Source of the DNA: an uncultured Catenibacterium sp.
GTDB taxonomy: Bacteria; Bacillota_I; Bacilli_A; Erysipelotrichales; Coprobacillaceae
Assembly (NCBI RefSeq): GCF_900764565.1
Contig: NZ_CAAFOM010000221.1
Coordinates: 1-12,354, forward strand
Direction: 5' to 3'
DNA length: 12,354 nucleotides
The notes under the pieces are model-generated. The model was not told where the DNA came from and made no database searches. It saw only the letters and a program-made list of their open reading frames with translations. The position numbers were made by a program, and so were the translations under genes. This document shows positions 1-6,687 of the stretch, in pieces. Every line of letters starts with the position of its first letter. The first letter of the stretch is position 1.

Positions 1-63
1 GAGAAAAATAAAACCTTCATTCAAAACAAAACTATTATCTAGAAATTAGAATGTACAATCAAT

Positions 64-90
64 AATGAATTTAATTAAATTAAATTCATT
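64..90. promoter_or_regulatory. 27-bp palindrome upstream of the MATE gene, possible operator
   Basis: Two 13-base arms, AATGAATTTAATT (64-76) and AATTAAATTCATT (78-90), are perfect reverse complements around one central A. A plausible -10 (TATTAT, 106-111) lies just downstream and TTCATT at the palindrome's right end (85-90) could act as a weak -35 with a short 15-bp spacer. That places the palindrome where a dimeric repressor of an efflux pump would bind, but no regulator gene is visible here. AT-rich composition makes some palindromes likely by chance, so the operator role is inferred. Bases 1-63 show no gene. Confidence 0.4.
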
Positions 91-127
91 AACTGATTAC
101 GTACATATTATACGAGGGGAGAATTTT

Positions 128-1465
128 ATGACACAATATGAATCACAGTATGAGAGAATGACACAACAGCCAATCCCTTCTCTGATACTTACTCTAGCAT
201 TACCAACTACTATTTCAATGTTGGTGACTAATATCTATAACATGGCTGATACCTACTTTGTCTCTACAGTAGGAACAAGTGCGACTGGTGCAGTAGGTAT
301 TGTTTTTGGTTTGATGGCTATATTACAAGCCTTTGGCTTTATGTTTGGACATGGCGCAGGTGCAAATATATCAAGAAGACTTGGCGCTAAAAGAGTAGAA
401 GAAGCACGTATATTTGCCTCTACTAGCTTTTTTGGCTCACTCTTTTTTGGTGTATTGATTGCGATACTTGGGCTTATATTCTTGAATCCACTCATGTATT
501 TAATGGGTTCTACTTCTACTATATTACCTTATGCAAGAGCCTATGCTTTCTTTATTCTTATTGCCGCACCTGCTATGACTTCATCATGTGTGATGAATAA
601 TATATTAAGATATGAAGGACAGGCATCACTTGCGATGATAGGACTCACATCAGGTTCTATTATTAATATATTCGGTGATTACTTGTTTATGAGAATATTC
701 CATATGGGTGTCACTGGTGCAGGGCTTTCTACTGCCTTATCTCAATATATCAGTGCTTTTATTCTTTATTCTATGTATCACAAAGGAAAGACACAAAGCT
801 GTTTCAAATGGCAATATGTAAGCTTAGAAAAACATGTTATTGGAAGTATTATTGCGGTAGGATTCCCTTCACTTTGTCGTCAGGGATTGAATAGTATTAG
901 TGTTATGGCTTTAAATTTTGCGGCAGGTGTTTATGGTGATGAAGCGATTGCGGCAATGAGTGTTGTGAGTCGTATATCTAATTTAATTTTCTCAGTTGGA
1001 GTAGGTATTGGTCAGGGCTTCCAGCCAGTTTCTGCCTTTAGCTATGGTGCAAAAAGATATGATCGTTTGAAACAGGCATTTATATTCACTATTACTCTTT
1101 CTACTATCCTACTAAGTATTATTAGTGTTATCTGTCTATGCTTCACTAAACCACTTTTATTACTCTTTACACAGGATACAAAAGTACTCTCTATTGCCCA
1201 GCTTGCGATGAGATTAGAATGTATCGCAATATTCTTCATGGCTATTAGTATTGGTGCAAATATGTTATTCCAAAGTATTGGTAGAAGTGTTATAGCCACA
1301 TTCCTAGCTGCTTTAAGAAGTGGTTTAGCCTTTATCCCACTTGTCATCCTATTACCTCATATATGGGGTATTACAGGTCTTTCTTTGGCTCAGCCATTAT
1401 CCGATCTATGTGCAAGTATTATTCCTATTCCCTTTATTTTCAGTTTATTCAAGGAATTATCCTAA
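128..1465 (+). CDS. MATE family multidrug/drug:cation antiporter
   Basis: A 445-residue polytopic membrane protein of the MATE family, which exports drugs or other organic cations in exchange for Na+ or H+. The length and roughly 12 hydrophobic segments fit the family. Diagnostic stretches are NIYNMADTYFV near residues 35-45 and GHGAGANISRRLGAK near 74-88, both typical of the MepA/DinF-like branch. I chose the ATG at 128 because GAGGGGAG (114-121) sits directly upstream; an in-frame ATG at 65 lies inside a palindrome, has no ribosome binding site and would add an uncharacteristic 21 residues. The signal peptidase gene follows closely and may be co-transcribed. The substrate cannot be deduced. 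A 27-bp palindrome upstream may be its operator. Confidence 0.93.
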   Translation: MTQYESQYERMTQQPIPSLILTLALPTTISMLVTNIYNMADTYFVSTVGTSATGAVGIVFGLMAILQAFGFMFGHGAGANISRRLGAKRVEEARIFASTSFFGSLFFGVLIAILGLIFLNPLMYLMGSTSTILPYARAYAFFILIAAPAMTSSCVMNNILRYEGQASLAMIGLTSGSIINIFGDYLFMRIFHMGVTGAGLSTALSQYISAFILYSMYHKGKTQSCFKWQYVSLEKHVIGSIIAVGFPSLCRQGLNSISVMALNFAAGVYGDEAIAAMSVVSRISNLIFSVGVGIGQGFQPVSAFSYGAKRYDRLKQAFIFTITLSTILLSIISVICLCFTKPLLLLFTQDTKVLSIAQLAMRLECIAIFFMAISIGANMLFQSIGRSVIATFLAALRSGLAFIPLVILLPHIWGITGLSLAQPLSDLCASIIPIPFIFSLFKELS

Positions 1466-1470
1466 AACTA

Positions 1471-1491
1471 TGTTATAATCGTTTCGGTGAT
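1471..1491 (+). promoter_or_regulatory. Extended -10 promoter and SD for lepB
   Basis: TGTTATAAT at 1471-1479 is a perfect extended -10 (TGn plus TATAAT), just after the MATE stop codon. No good -35 is visible, which extended -10 promoters tolerate. Initiation would be expected near 1486. GGTGAT at 1486-1491 matches the 3' end of the Shine-Dalgarno consensus (GGAGGTGAT) and is placed correctly for the ATG at 1496. If this promoter is used, the mRNA leader would be only about 10 bases. Confidence 0.5.
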
Positions 1492-1495
1492 AAAA

Positions 1496-1987
1496 ATGAA
1501 AAATATGAAACAAACAATATTAGAATATGTAAAAGTTATTCTTGTAACAGTGATTCTTACTTATGGTTTCTTATTCTTTGTCCAGATTTCTCATGTAGAA
1601 GGACAATCTATGGAACCTAATTATCATGAAGGAAACATAGTCTTAGTCAACAAGCAGTTCTATCATTATGATGATGTAAAATATGGTGATGTTGTCATTG
1701 CGAAATGTAATATATTAGGACAACAGAGACAGATCATTAAAAGAGTCATTGGTAAGCAGGGAGATAAACTAGAATGTATTGATCATGAACTCTATCGTAA
1801 TGGTAAGAAAGTGAATGAAACATATATCAATGAACAGATGACAGACACTAACTGGACTTATACAGTTCCAAAAGGTGATGTCTTTATTATGGGGGATAAT
1901 AGAAACCATTCTACAGATTCCCGTTATATCGGTGCTGTTTCTTTTAAGAAAGAAATAGTAGGTAAAGTGTTCTTTAAGGCCTTTTAA
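1496..1987 (+). CDS. lepB: Type I signal peptidase
   Basis: Membrane-anchored serine protease that removes Sec signal peptides on the outer face of the membrane. The protein has 163 residues from this ATG. One N-terminal membrane anchor (about residues 9-32) is followed by the catalytic boxes: GQSMEP with the nucleophile Ser38, KRVIGK with the general base Lys82, and the GDNRNHSTDSR box near 133-143. Size and single anchor match SipS/SipT-like Gram-positive enzymes. An upstream in-frame GTG at 1487 would add three residues but overlaps the likely SD, so the ATG is preferred. It begins 30 bp after the MATE stop and may be read both from that operon and from its own extended -10 promoter. The stop codon lies in the loop of the terminator. 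It could process the secreted protein encoded at 6737, but nothing links them specifically. Confidence 0.95.
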   Translation: MKNMKQTILEYVKVILVTVILTYGFLFFVQISHVEGQSMEPNYHEGNIVLVNKQFYHYDDVKYGDVVIAKCNILGQQRQIIKRVIGKQGDKLECIDHELYRNGKKVNETYINEQMTDTNWTYTVPKGDVFIMGDNRNHSTDSRYIGAVSFKKEIVGKVFFKAF

Positions 1988-2002
1988 TAAAGGTCTTTTT
2001 TT
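1976..2002 (+). terminator. Rho-independent terminator after lepB
   Basis: AAGGCCTTT (1976-1984) pairs with AAAGGTCTT (1989-1997) through nine base pairs including one G-U, with a four-base loop, and is followed by a T run to 2002. The lepB stop codon TAA forms most of the loop. Confidence 0.85.
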
Positions 2003-2064
2003 AGTTACATATTAGATTTAACTAACTTAGCAAGCAAAAAATGGGAATTTACTAAATTCCATAA

Positions 2065-2080
2065 ATAATAACGCTTACAT
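2065..2080 (-). promoter_or_regulatory. cre-like catabolite response element upstream of the PEPCK-like gene
   Basis: Read on the minus strand, ATGTAAGCGTTATTAT matches the CcpA operator consensus WTGNAANCGNWNNCAW at every fixed position but one (T for C near the right end). It lies 22 bp upstream of the proposed -35 of the PEPCK-like gene, where CcpA could activate or repress. A second match lies upstream of the SDR gene. CcpA itself is not in the window, so its role is inferred. Confidence 0.45.
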
Positions 2081-2094
2081 ATGATAATTACAAA

Positions 2095-2111
2095 ATTATG
2101 CTTTGCATAAT
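2095..2111. repeat. Inverted repeat overlapping the -35 of the PEPCK-like gene
   Basis: ATTATGC (2095-2101) and GCATAAT (2105-2111) are perfect complements around TTT. The right arm contains the proposed -35 hexamer, so a protein bound here would block the promoter. It could equally be chance in AT-rich DNA. The remainder of 2003-2181 holds one further weak inverted repeat (2044-2060) and no gene. Confidence 0.35.
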
Positions 2112-2131
2112 GTAAATATCTCTGTTATTAT
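2103..2131 (+). promoter_or_regulatory. Promoter of the PEPCK-like gene
   Basis: TTGCAT (2103-2108) as -35, a 17-bp spacer, and TATTAT (2126-2131) as -10 preceded by TGT, an extended -10. Transcription would start near 2138, leaving a leader of about 44 bases before the ATG at 2182, with SD-like AAAGGA at 2169-2174. Confidence 0.6.
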
Positions 2132-2181
2132 GGGGTAAAATAGATAGGAGCTAAAATAATTTATTTGGAAAGGATGAAAAA

Positions 2182-3933
2182 ATGGCTAAGAAATTCGAAA
2201 TTACTAGAGGTAATGCAATCTTAAACTTCTCTGAAGAATTCTGTCAGAGTAGATGTGAATTAGTGGAAAGTGAATCTTTCTCTAAAGTATTGGAGAAATT
2301 CATTAAGAATCAGCGCAGATTAGAAACACAGTTATATATTTATTTACATGAACGCAATGCGGATGATTTCTTCTTATTAGGAGATTTAAGAAGCATTTTC
2401 AAGTTATTACTTGTACTTGATGCAGAACAGGTTTGTGCATTAAGACCAGAATATGCAGTGTATTTTGAAGATCGTGATATGTTCGTAAAGTTAATTGAAG
2501 ACATTTATTTATACTGGAGAAAACTTCAGAGATATGCAATTGTATTCAATGACTCAAAGAAATCAGGTTACCAGAGTGTACAGTTTGCTGACGCTCAGGA
2601 AGCATTTGAAAAACTTGTATTAGAAGTATATCGTTCAATGCAGAGAGCTGTAGGTAAGAACGATAAGGTATTAAGACAGATTACAGCAGGTGTGAATGCT
2701 GGTTTAACTGTTACTCACTTAACTACAGGTTTACCTGATGATTATGAATGTTTAAAGGATGTCCCATTCATTGAACAGGTTGTTATTCATCCACCATTCA
2801 TCACTTATTCTAAGAGAAACAAAAGAGATGGTGTATTCCCAGAAAGTAGAACAAACCCAGTTACTGACTTAACATTTAATCCTGATCAGTGGTTATGTTA
2901 CCCTGCAAAGGTTGGTAAGTTATTATGTTTCGTTTACTTCAATACTAAGTTCATGGCACAGGGTGTTACTTTATGTAACTTATTTGAACTTGCTGATGAA
3001 TCAGAATATAGACATAATAAACCAGATCTAGTATATGTATATGGATATGAAGATGGTAAGAAGGATCAGTCATTCTTCCAGGATGATAAGAACGATATGA
3101 TGGTTGCTAAACTATCAGCAAGTGATGAATTCGATTACTTTGGATATATGAAGAAGATGTGTTTAACACTTCACAACGTATCTAACATCAACCACCACAA
3201 ATTACCTATCCATGGTGCTATGATCCAGATGAAGTTACATGATGGTTCTGAAAAGAATATCGTTGTAATGGGTGACTCTGGTGCAGGTAAATCAGAAACT
3301 ATCGAACAGATCAAGGCTTATGGTGAAGCTTATATCGAAGATATCAAGACTATCTATGATGATATGGGATGCTTATCATTAGTTGATGGTAAAGTAAAGA
3401 CTTCAGGTACAGAAGTTGGTGCCTTCGTTCGTCTTGATGACTTAGATGCTGGTTACAGCTTTAAGGAATTAGATAGATCTGTATTCATGAACCCAGATAA
3501 GGTCAATGCACGTATCGTAATTCCTATTACTGATTATAAGGATGTTGTCGCTAATCATGATGTAGATATCTTCTTATATGCTAATAACTATGAAGCTGAA
3601 GGTGATGCCTTAGAATTCTTTGATACTGAAGAAGATGCATTAAAGGTATTCAGAGCTGGTAACCGTATGGCTAAGGGTACTACTACTGAATATGGTCTAG
3701 TTGGCTCTTATTTCGCAAACCCATTTGGTCCAGTTCAGAGAAAAGAACAGACAGAACCATTATTACAGGAATTCTTCCATAAGATGTTTGAACAGGGTGT
3801 ACAGGTTGGTGTACTTCGTACAAGACTTGGTATTAAGGGTCAGGAATATGATGGTCCTAGAACTGCTGCAAAGACTATCTTACACTATGTAACTGGTGAT
3901 AATGATCTTAAGGAATTACCAGAAGAACAGTAA
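2182..3933 (+). CDS. Divergent PEP carboxykinase (ATP)-like P-loop enzyme
   Basis: A 583-residue soluble protein. The C-terminal half aligns by eye with ATP-dependent PEP carboxykinase, which interconverts oxaloacetate plus ATP with PEP, CO2 and ADP. Visible counterparts, in order: GYMKK (321-325) like the GEMKK metal/substrate lysine segment; PIHG (342-345) like the metal-binding histidine segment; P-loop GDSGAGKS (364-371); IYDDMG (391-396) like the Mg-binding DD; NARIVIP (442-448) like ENTRVSYP; and AKGTTTEYGLVG (497-508) like the AGTERG region before the C-terminal lid. The N-terminal 300 residues are not recognisable, and the protein is about 45 residues longer than typical enzymes. The P-loop, with GKSE, also resembles HPr kinase, the other member of this fold. 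Abundant C-ending codons suggest high expression. It is monocistronic, with its own promoter and terminator and a cre-like site upstream. PEPCK activity is likely but not certain. Confidence 0.75.
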   Translation: MAKKFEITRGNAILNFSEEFCQSRCELVESESFSKVLEKFIKNQRRLETQLYIYLHERNADDFFLLGDLRSIFKLLLVLDAEQVCALRPEYAVYFEDRDMFVKLIEDIYLYWRKLQRYAIVFNDSKKSGYQSVQFADAQEAFEKLVLEVYRSMQRAVGKNDKVLRQITAGVNAGLTVTHLTTGLPDDYECLKDVPFIEQVVIHPPFITYSKRNKRDGVFPESRTNPVTDLTFNPDQWLCYPAKVGKLLCFVYFNTKFMAQGVTLCNLFELADESEYRHNKPDLVYVYGYEDGKKDQSFFQDDKNDMMVAKLSASDEFDYFGYMKKMCLTLHNVSNINHHKLPIHGAMIQMKLHDGSEKNIVVMGDSGAGKSETIEQIKAYGEAYIEDIKTIYDDMGCLSLVDGKVKTSGTEVGAFVRLDDLDAGYSFKELDRSVFMNPDKVNARIVIPITDYKDVVANHDVDIFLYANNYEAEGDALEFFDTEEDALKVFRAGNRMAKGTTTEYGLVGSYFANPFGPVQRKEQTEPLLQEFFHKMFEQGVQVGVLRTRLGIKGQEYDGPRTAAKTILHYVTGDNDLKELPEEQ

Positions 3934-3940
3934 TATCTCT

Positions 3941-3973
3941 AACACTTCAAGATTATTCTTGAGGTGTTTTTTT
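3941..3973 (+). terminator. Rho-independent terminator after the PEPCK-like gene
   Basis: AACACTTCAAGA (3941-3952) pairs with TCTTGAGGTGTT (3957-3968), 12 bp with one G-U and a TTAT loop, followed by a T run to 3973. It sits 8 bases after the stop codon. Confidence 0.9.
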
Positions 3974-3998
3974 ATACAAAGAATTTGATTATCACTCT

Positions 3999-4014
3999 AT
4001 GAATACGCTTACAG
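3999..4014 (-). promoter_or_regulatory. cre-like catabolite response element upstream of the SDR gene
   Basis: On the minus strand TGTAAGCGTATTCAT (4013-3999) satisfies every fixed position of the cre core TGNAANCGNWNNCA; only the outermost W differs. It ends 4 bp upstream of the extended -10 of the SDR gene, covering the -35 region, a position expected to give repression. It shares TGTAAGCGT with the site at 2065-2080. Confidence 0.5.
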
Positions 4015-4017
4015 ATA

Positions 4018-4039
4018 TGTTACTATTTTAACAAGGAGG
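4018..4039 (+). promoter_or_regulatory. Extended -10 and strong SD of the SDR gene
   Basis: TGTTACTAT (4018-4026) is an extended -10 with no clear -35. AAGGAGG (4033-4039) is a near-ideal Shine-Dalgarno sequence seven bases before the ATG at 4047. It lies too close to the in-frame TTG at 4041, so it decides the start. If this -10 is used, transcription starts at about 4033, within or just before the SD. An alternative promoter further upstream is possible. Confidence 0.4.
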
Positions 4040-4046
4040 CTTGAAT

Positions 4047-4805
4047 ATGGGCAAATTAGATAATAAAGTCGCTATTGTGACAGGTGGTAATGCAGGTGTT
4101 GGTAAAGCTATTGCGAAATTATTTGCAAGTGAAGGTGCAAAAGTAGTAATTTCAGCAAGAAGAAAAGAAGTATTAGAAGAAGTAGGTAAAGAAATTGAAG
4201 AAGCAGGAGGTACTGTATTATGTGTACCTACTGATATTTCTAAGATTGATGATGTAAAGAACCTAGTTTCTAAAACTGTAGAAACATTTGGTAAAGTAGA
4301 TGTATTAGTAAATAATGCAGGTGTCCTTGATAAAGGATTAAATGCGATTGATCGTATTGATTATGATGATTTAAATAGAGTCATTGATATTAACCAAAAG
4401 GGTACAATGTATTGTATGTCAGAAGCATTAAAGGTGATGACTAGTGGTGCTTCTATTGTGAATATTGCAAGTGTTGCAGGTCAGTTTGGTGCTGGAGGAG
4501 CAGTATATGTTTCTACTAAAGCCGCTATTATTGGTGTTACTAAACATACCGCAATGCGTTTTGCGAAAGAAAATATTCGTTGTAATGTCATTTGTCCTGG
4601 TAGTATTACTACAGATATGGCAGCAGGTTTAACACCTGATACAATGGATATGAAGATGATGGGTGCTATGAGTGCTCATAGTGATTTATCACTTAAACCA
4701 TGTAGTCCAGAAGATGTTGCAAGAGTCACTCTTTTCTTAGCAAGTGATGATGCAGCACCTATTACAGGACAGGTTGTAGTCACTGATTACGGTGTAGATT
4801 TATAA
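4047..4805 (+). CDS. Short-chain dehydrogenase/reductase (classical SDR)
   Basis: A 252-residue cytosolic NAD(P)-dependent oxidoreductase of the classical SDR family, full length. The Rossmann motif is TGGNAGVG (12-19), followed by NNAG (89-92), catalytic Asn116 in DINQKGT, Ser142 in NIASVAG, Tyr154 and Lys158 in YVSTK, and PG at 184-185. Arginines at 38-39 after the second beta strand (SARRK) favour NADP(H) over NAD(H). The substrate cannot be read from the sequence: FabG-like, sugar/polyol and steroid or bile-acid dehydrogenases all share these motifs, and gut Bacillota encode many. The gene is monocistronic, with a cre-like site in its promoter and a terminator shared with the convergent sensor gene. 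Confidence 0.93.
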   Translation: MGKLDNKVAIVTGGNAGVGKAIAKLFASEGAKVVISARRKEVLEEVGKEIEEAGGTVLCVPTDISKIDDVKNLVSKTVETFGKVDVLVNNAGVLDKGLNAIDRIDYDDLNRVIDINQKGTMYCMSEALKVMTSGASIVNIASVAGQFGAGGAVYVSTKAAIIGVTKHTAMRFAKENIRCNVICPGSITTDMAAGLTPDTMDMKMMGAMSAHSDLSLKPCSPEDVARVTLFLASDDAAPITGQVVVTDYGVDL

Positions 4806-4827
4806 TAGAATACATCCTATAACCTAT

Positions 4828-4854
4828 AAAACGCCTCATTAACGAGGCGTTTTT
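4828..4854. terminator. Bidirectional terminator between SDR and sensor genes
   Basis: AAAACGCCTC (4828-4837) pairs with GAGGCGTTTT (4844-4853) around a six-base loop; T runs flank it on both strands. It serves the SDR gene on + and the two-component operon on -. The sensor's stop codon (4841-4839) lies in the loop. Confidence 0.9.
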
Positions 4855-5882
4855 AAGCGGATTGATTTTGTTTTGTCATTACAATTTGTAATAAATTGAT
4901 TATCTTTAACCTTTAATCTTATTTCCGTATGTTCAGTTACATGTTCTCTAATAAATATTTCCATCTGTTCAATAATATCTGCATCATCTAAACGAGAATC
5001 AATAGGAACCATGACTATCATCTTGATATCATAATCTTCTAAACTCTGCATAAGAAGTGTTAACCTATGATCAAAGATAGGATTATTTGTATGAGATACA
5101 TATTGTTTATGCATTAGATCATCTATCTCTTTTTCAATGAATTGATGTGTCTCTTCATCAGAAATCACATGATCAAGCTTTCTTAATACATAAAGCATAC
5201 GATGTTCTTTCTTTAATAAAGAATCATATATATGATTAATTCGGTCATTATTTTCTCTTTGTATTTTTAGCTTCTCTTTTTCTAAGTAATTCTGTCTATA
5301 TTGGAAGAATAGAAAAAGAAATAATAAACTTAATACAAATACCAATACAGTCATTAAGATGATTGTAGATTGAGGTAGTCTAATAAAAGAAAGAGCCTGC
5401 ATTAATAAAGAGATTAATATAAGTAATATAATCCCAATTAGACCAAAGGTCTTATTCTCTTCGAGGAAGGAAATATTATTTTTATTGTATTTTAATATCT
5501 TTAATAATCCCAAGGAAATCATACAATATAGAATTCCGAAAGGAAGTCCATAAAAATCGCCTATATTCAATATAGAAAATAAACGAACAAATAAAAGATT
5601 CACAAAAAGCAAGGTAGTAAAGAATAGAAGTGTTGTAGAAATGCTATAGATCACATTTTTGTATTTATAAATATAAAGCATACATGCATGTGTTACACAT
5701 ATAAGAATGATCAATAAAAAGTTATTGAGGAGAGAAGGATTGGTAAAAAGAAACATTTCTGTGAGAGTAAGAGGAGCACAAAGAATAGTGTAGGAATACT
5801 TTTTTTCGGGTATTAAAATACTGCTGATGCAAAAACAAAGCATTGCAGTACTTATAACTGAAAATAAGAAATCAAATATCAT
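4839..5882 (-). CDS. AgrC-like membrane sensor with a truncated ATPase domain
   Basis: A 347-residue sensor. Six or seven membrane helices fill about residues 3-193, then a helical linker (195-220) leads to a dimerisation helix with KKEHRMLYVLRKLDHVI, where His227 is the likely phospho-acceptor. The following region (about 265-333) resembles the start of the AgrC/GHKL ATP-binding domain, but the N-box asparagines expected near 304-316 are absent (QMEIFIREHV instead). The protein ends before the glycine-rich G1 and G2 boxes. AgrC-type kinases usually have about 430 residues, so some 85 are missing. The space is taken by the terminator and the convergent SDR gene. Its ATG overlaps the regulator's stop by four bases (ATGA); AAGGAG at 5899-5894 is a somewhat distant SD. 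It may sense a peptide and act as a phosphatase or docking partner, or be a decayed kinase. No agrB or agrD-like gene is visible. Confidence 0.75.
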   Translation of the reverse strand: MIFDFLFSVISTAMLCFCISSILIPEKKYSYTILCAPLTLTEMFLFTNPSLLNNFLLIILICVTHACMLYIYKYKNVIYSISTTLLFFTTLLFVNLLFVRLFSILNIGDFYGLPFGILYCMISLGLLKILKYNKNNISFLEENKTFGLIGIILLILISLLMQALSFIRLPQSTIILMTVLVFVLSLLFLFLFFQYRQNYLEKEKLKIQRENNDRINHIYDSLLKKEHRMLYVLRKLDHVISDEETHQFIEKEIDDLMHKQYVSHTNNPIFDHRLTLLMQSLEDYDIKMIVMVPIDSRLDDADIIEQMEIFIREHVTEHTEIRLKVKDNQFITNCNDKTKSIRLKTPR

Positions 5883-6556
5883 AGCTTAATATACTCCTTG
5901 TAGTGGTGTAAAAAGTTGTTCTTATAAATACGTCCTACAGAAAGATTTTCATTATTATATAAAATAGTATTACGATTGTAATCTTCTACATATTGAAGGT
6001 TAATAATCATATTCTTTTGAATCTGAACAAGCGTTGTATTGATATAACCATTACAGAAATCTTTAAGAGTACCTGTTGTTATATAATCTTCTTTAGGTGT
6101 ATGGACAACTAGATCATGACCAATAGAAACAATTGAATGGATATCTTGAATAGGAATCTGTAATGAACGTTTACTATCTTTAAGTGTAATAGAAATATAA
6201 AGAGTAAGTAGTTTCGCTTTTAACTGCTTAAAGACAATATTCTTATCATAATCATAATGGTTCTTTCTTATAAACTGAAAAGGTTCAACCTGGAATGTAT
6301 TAAATACAAGATTCTCGTGACTTGATGTGAATATAACCAGACAGTTATGCTTGTTTTTATGATATTTTGCGATTTCAATACCATTCTTATCATTTAATTC
6401 AATATCCATGAATATGATATCATATGTACCTTCTATTTGATCAAAATGATCAGTTACCACATTTATATTCATATTAGGATTATGAAAGTATTCACTTATA
6501 TCTTTTTGTAGCTGCACTGCAAAAGCAGCATTATCATCACAAATCAGTATATTCAT
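5879..6556 (-). CDS. LytTR-family response regulator (AgrA/BlpR-like)
   Basis: A 225-residue two-component response regulator. The receiver domain (1-115) has the acidic pair Asp8-Asp9, the phospho-acceptor Asp51 in FMDIEL, Thr77 in IFTSS, and Lys98 in FIRKNH, so it looks competent for phosphorylation. The C-terminal half (about 121-225) is a LytTR DNA-binding domain, shown by IPIQDIHSIVS, GTLKDF, VQIQKNMIINLQYVEDY and VGRIYKNNF. LytTR regulators commonly control bacteriocin, competence or virulence genes. I chose the ATG at 6556 because AGAGGTGA (6568-6561) is the SD; an in-frame ATG nine codons upstream overlaps the proposed -10. It is the first gene of an operon with the sensor, transcribed away from the secreted-protein operon. 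A tandem repeat at 6621-6657 between them is its probable binding site. Confidence 0.92.
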   Translation of the reverse strand: MNILICDDNAAFAVQLQKDISEYFHNPNMNINVVTDHFDQIEGTYDIIFMDIELNDKNGIEIAKYHKNKHNCLVIFTSSHENLVFNTFQVEPFQFIRKNHYDYDKNIVFKQLKAKLLTLYISITLKDSKRSLQIPIQDIHSIVSIGHDLVVHTPKEDYITTGTLKDFCNGYINTTLVQIQKNMIINLQYVEDYNRNTILYNNENLSVGRIYKNNFLHHYKEYIKL

Positions 6557-6573
6557 AGCGTCACCTCTGTAAT

Positions 6574-6602
6574 ATTTTAGCATATTATTTTATTGGATTG
6601 AA
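6574..6602 (-). promoter_or_regulatory. Promoter of the response regulator operon
   Basis: On the minus strand TGCTAAAAT (6582-6574) is an extended -10. A poor -35, TTCAAT (6602-6597), lies 17 bp upstream. The leader to the ATG at 6556 would be about 11 bases and contains the SD. Confidence 0.45.
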
Positions 6603-6620
6603 ATGTAATTTCTGTGGAAT

Positions 6621-6657
6621 GTCTTTTATGCATGAAAATGTGTCTCTTATGCGAGAA
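6621..6657 (+). promoter_or_regulatory. Tandem direct repeat, probable LytTR regulator binding site
   Basis: GTCTTTTATGCATGAA (6621-6636) and GTCTCTTATGCGAGAA (6642-6657) agree at 13 of 16 positions and start 21 bp apart, two turns of the helix. LytTR regulators such as AgrA and PlnC are known to bind paired direct repeats with this period. The pair lies between the regulator operon and the divergent secreted-protein operon, ending about 25 bp before a -10 that lacks a good -35, as for an activator-dependent promoter. Binding is inferred. Confidence 0.6.
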
Positions 6658-6681
6658 TTATAGGCAATTTGAAGATCATAG

Positions 6682-6687
6682 GATAAT
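6682..6687 (+). promoter_or_regulatory. Candidate -10 of the secreted-protein operon
   Basis: GATAAT (6682-6687; TAATAT at 6684-6689 is an alternative) has no consensus -35 at the right distance. With initiation near 6694 the tandem repeat would occupy about -73 to -37, the usual place for LytTR activators. Confidence 0.4.

Noticed and set aside
1..63. Possible tail of an upstream gene
   Set aside because: No reading frame with recognisable content, and no terminator-like hairpin could be assigned to an upstream gene.
1042..1347. Long open frame antisense to the MATE gene (and similar shadow frames at 253-495, 3701-3892, 11197-11391 and 11396-11599)
   Set aside because: They lie wholly within well-supported genes in another frame or strand, have no family features and no convincing ribosome binding sites.
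2036..2062. Hairpin ATGG(G)AATTT/AAATTCCAT with a T run on the minus strand, looking like a minus-strand terminator
   Set aside because: The stem is AT-rich, and no minus-strand gene lies near it; the real terminator of lepB is at 1976-2002.
2182..3933. Annotation as HPr kinase/phosphorylase on the basis of GDSGAGKSE
   Set aside because: The protein is nearly twice as long, and the downstream motifs (NARIVIP, AKGTTTEYG, lid region) follow PEPCK order.
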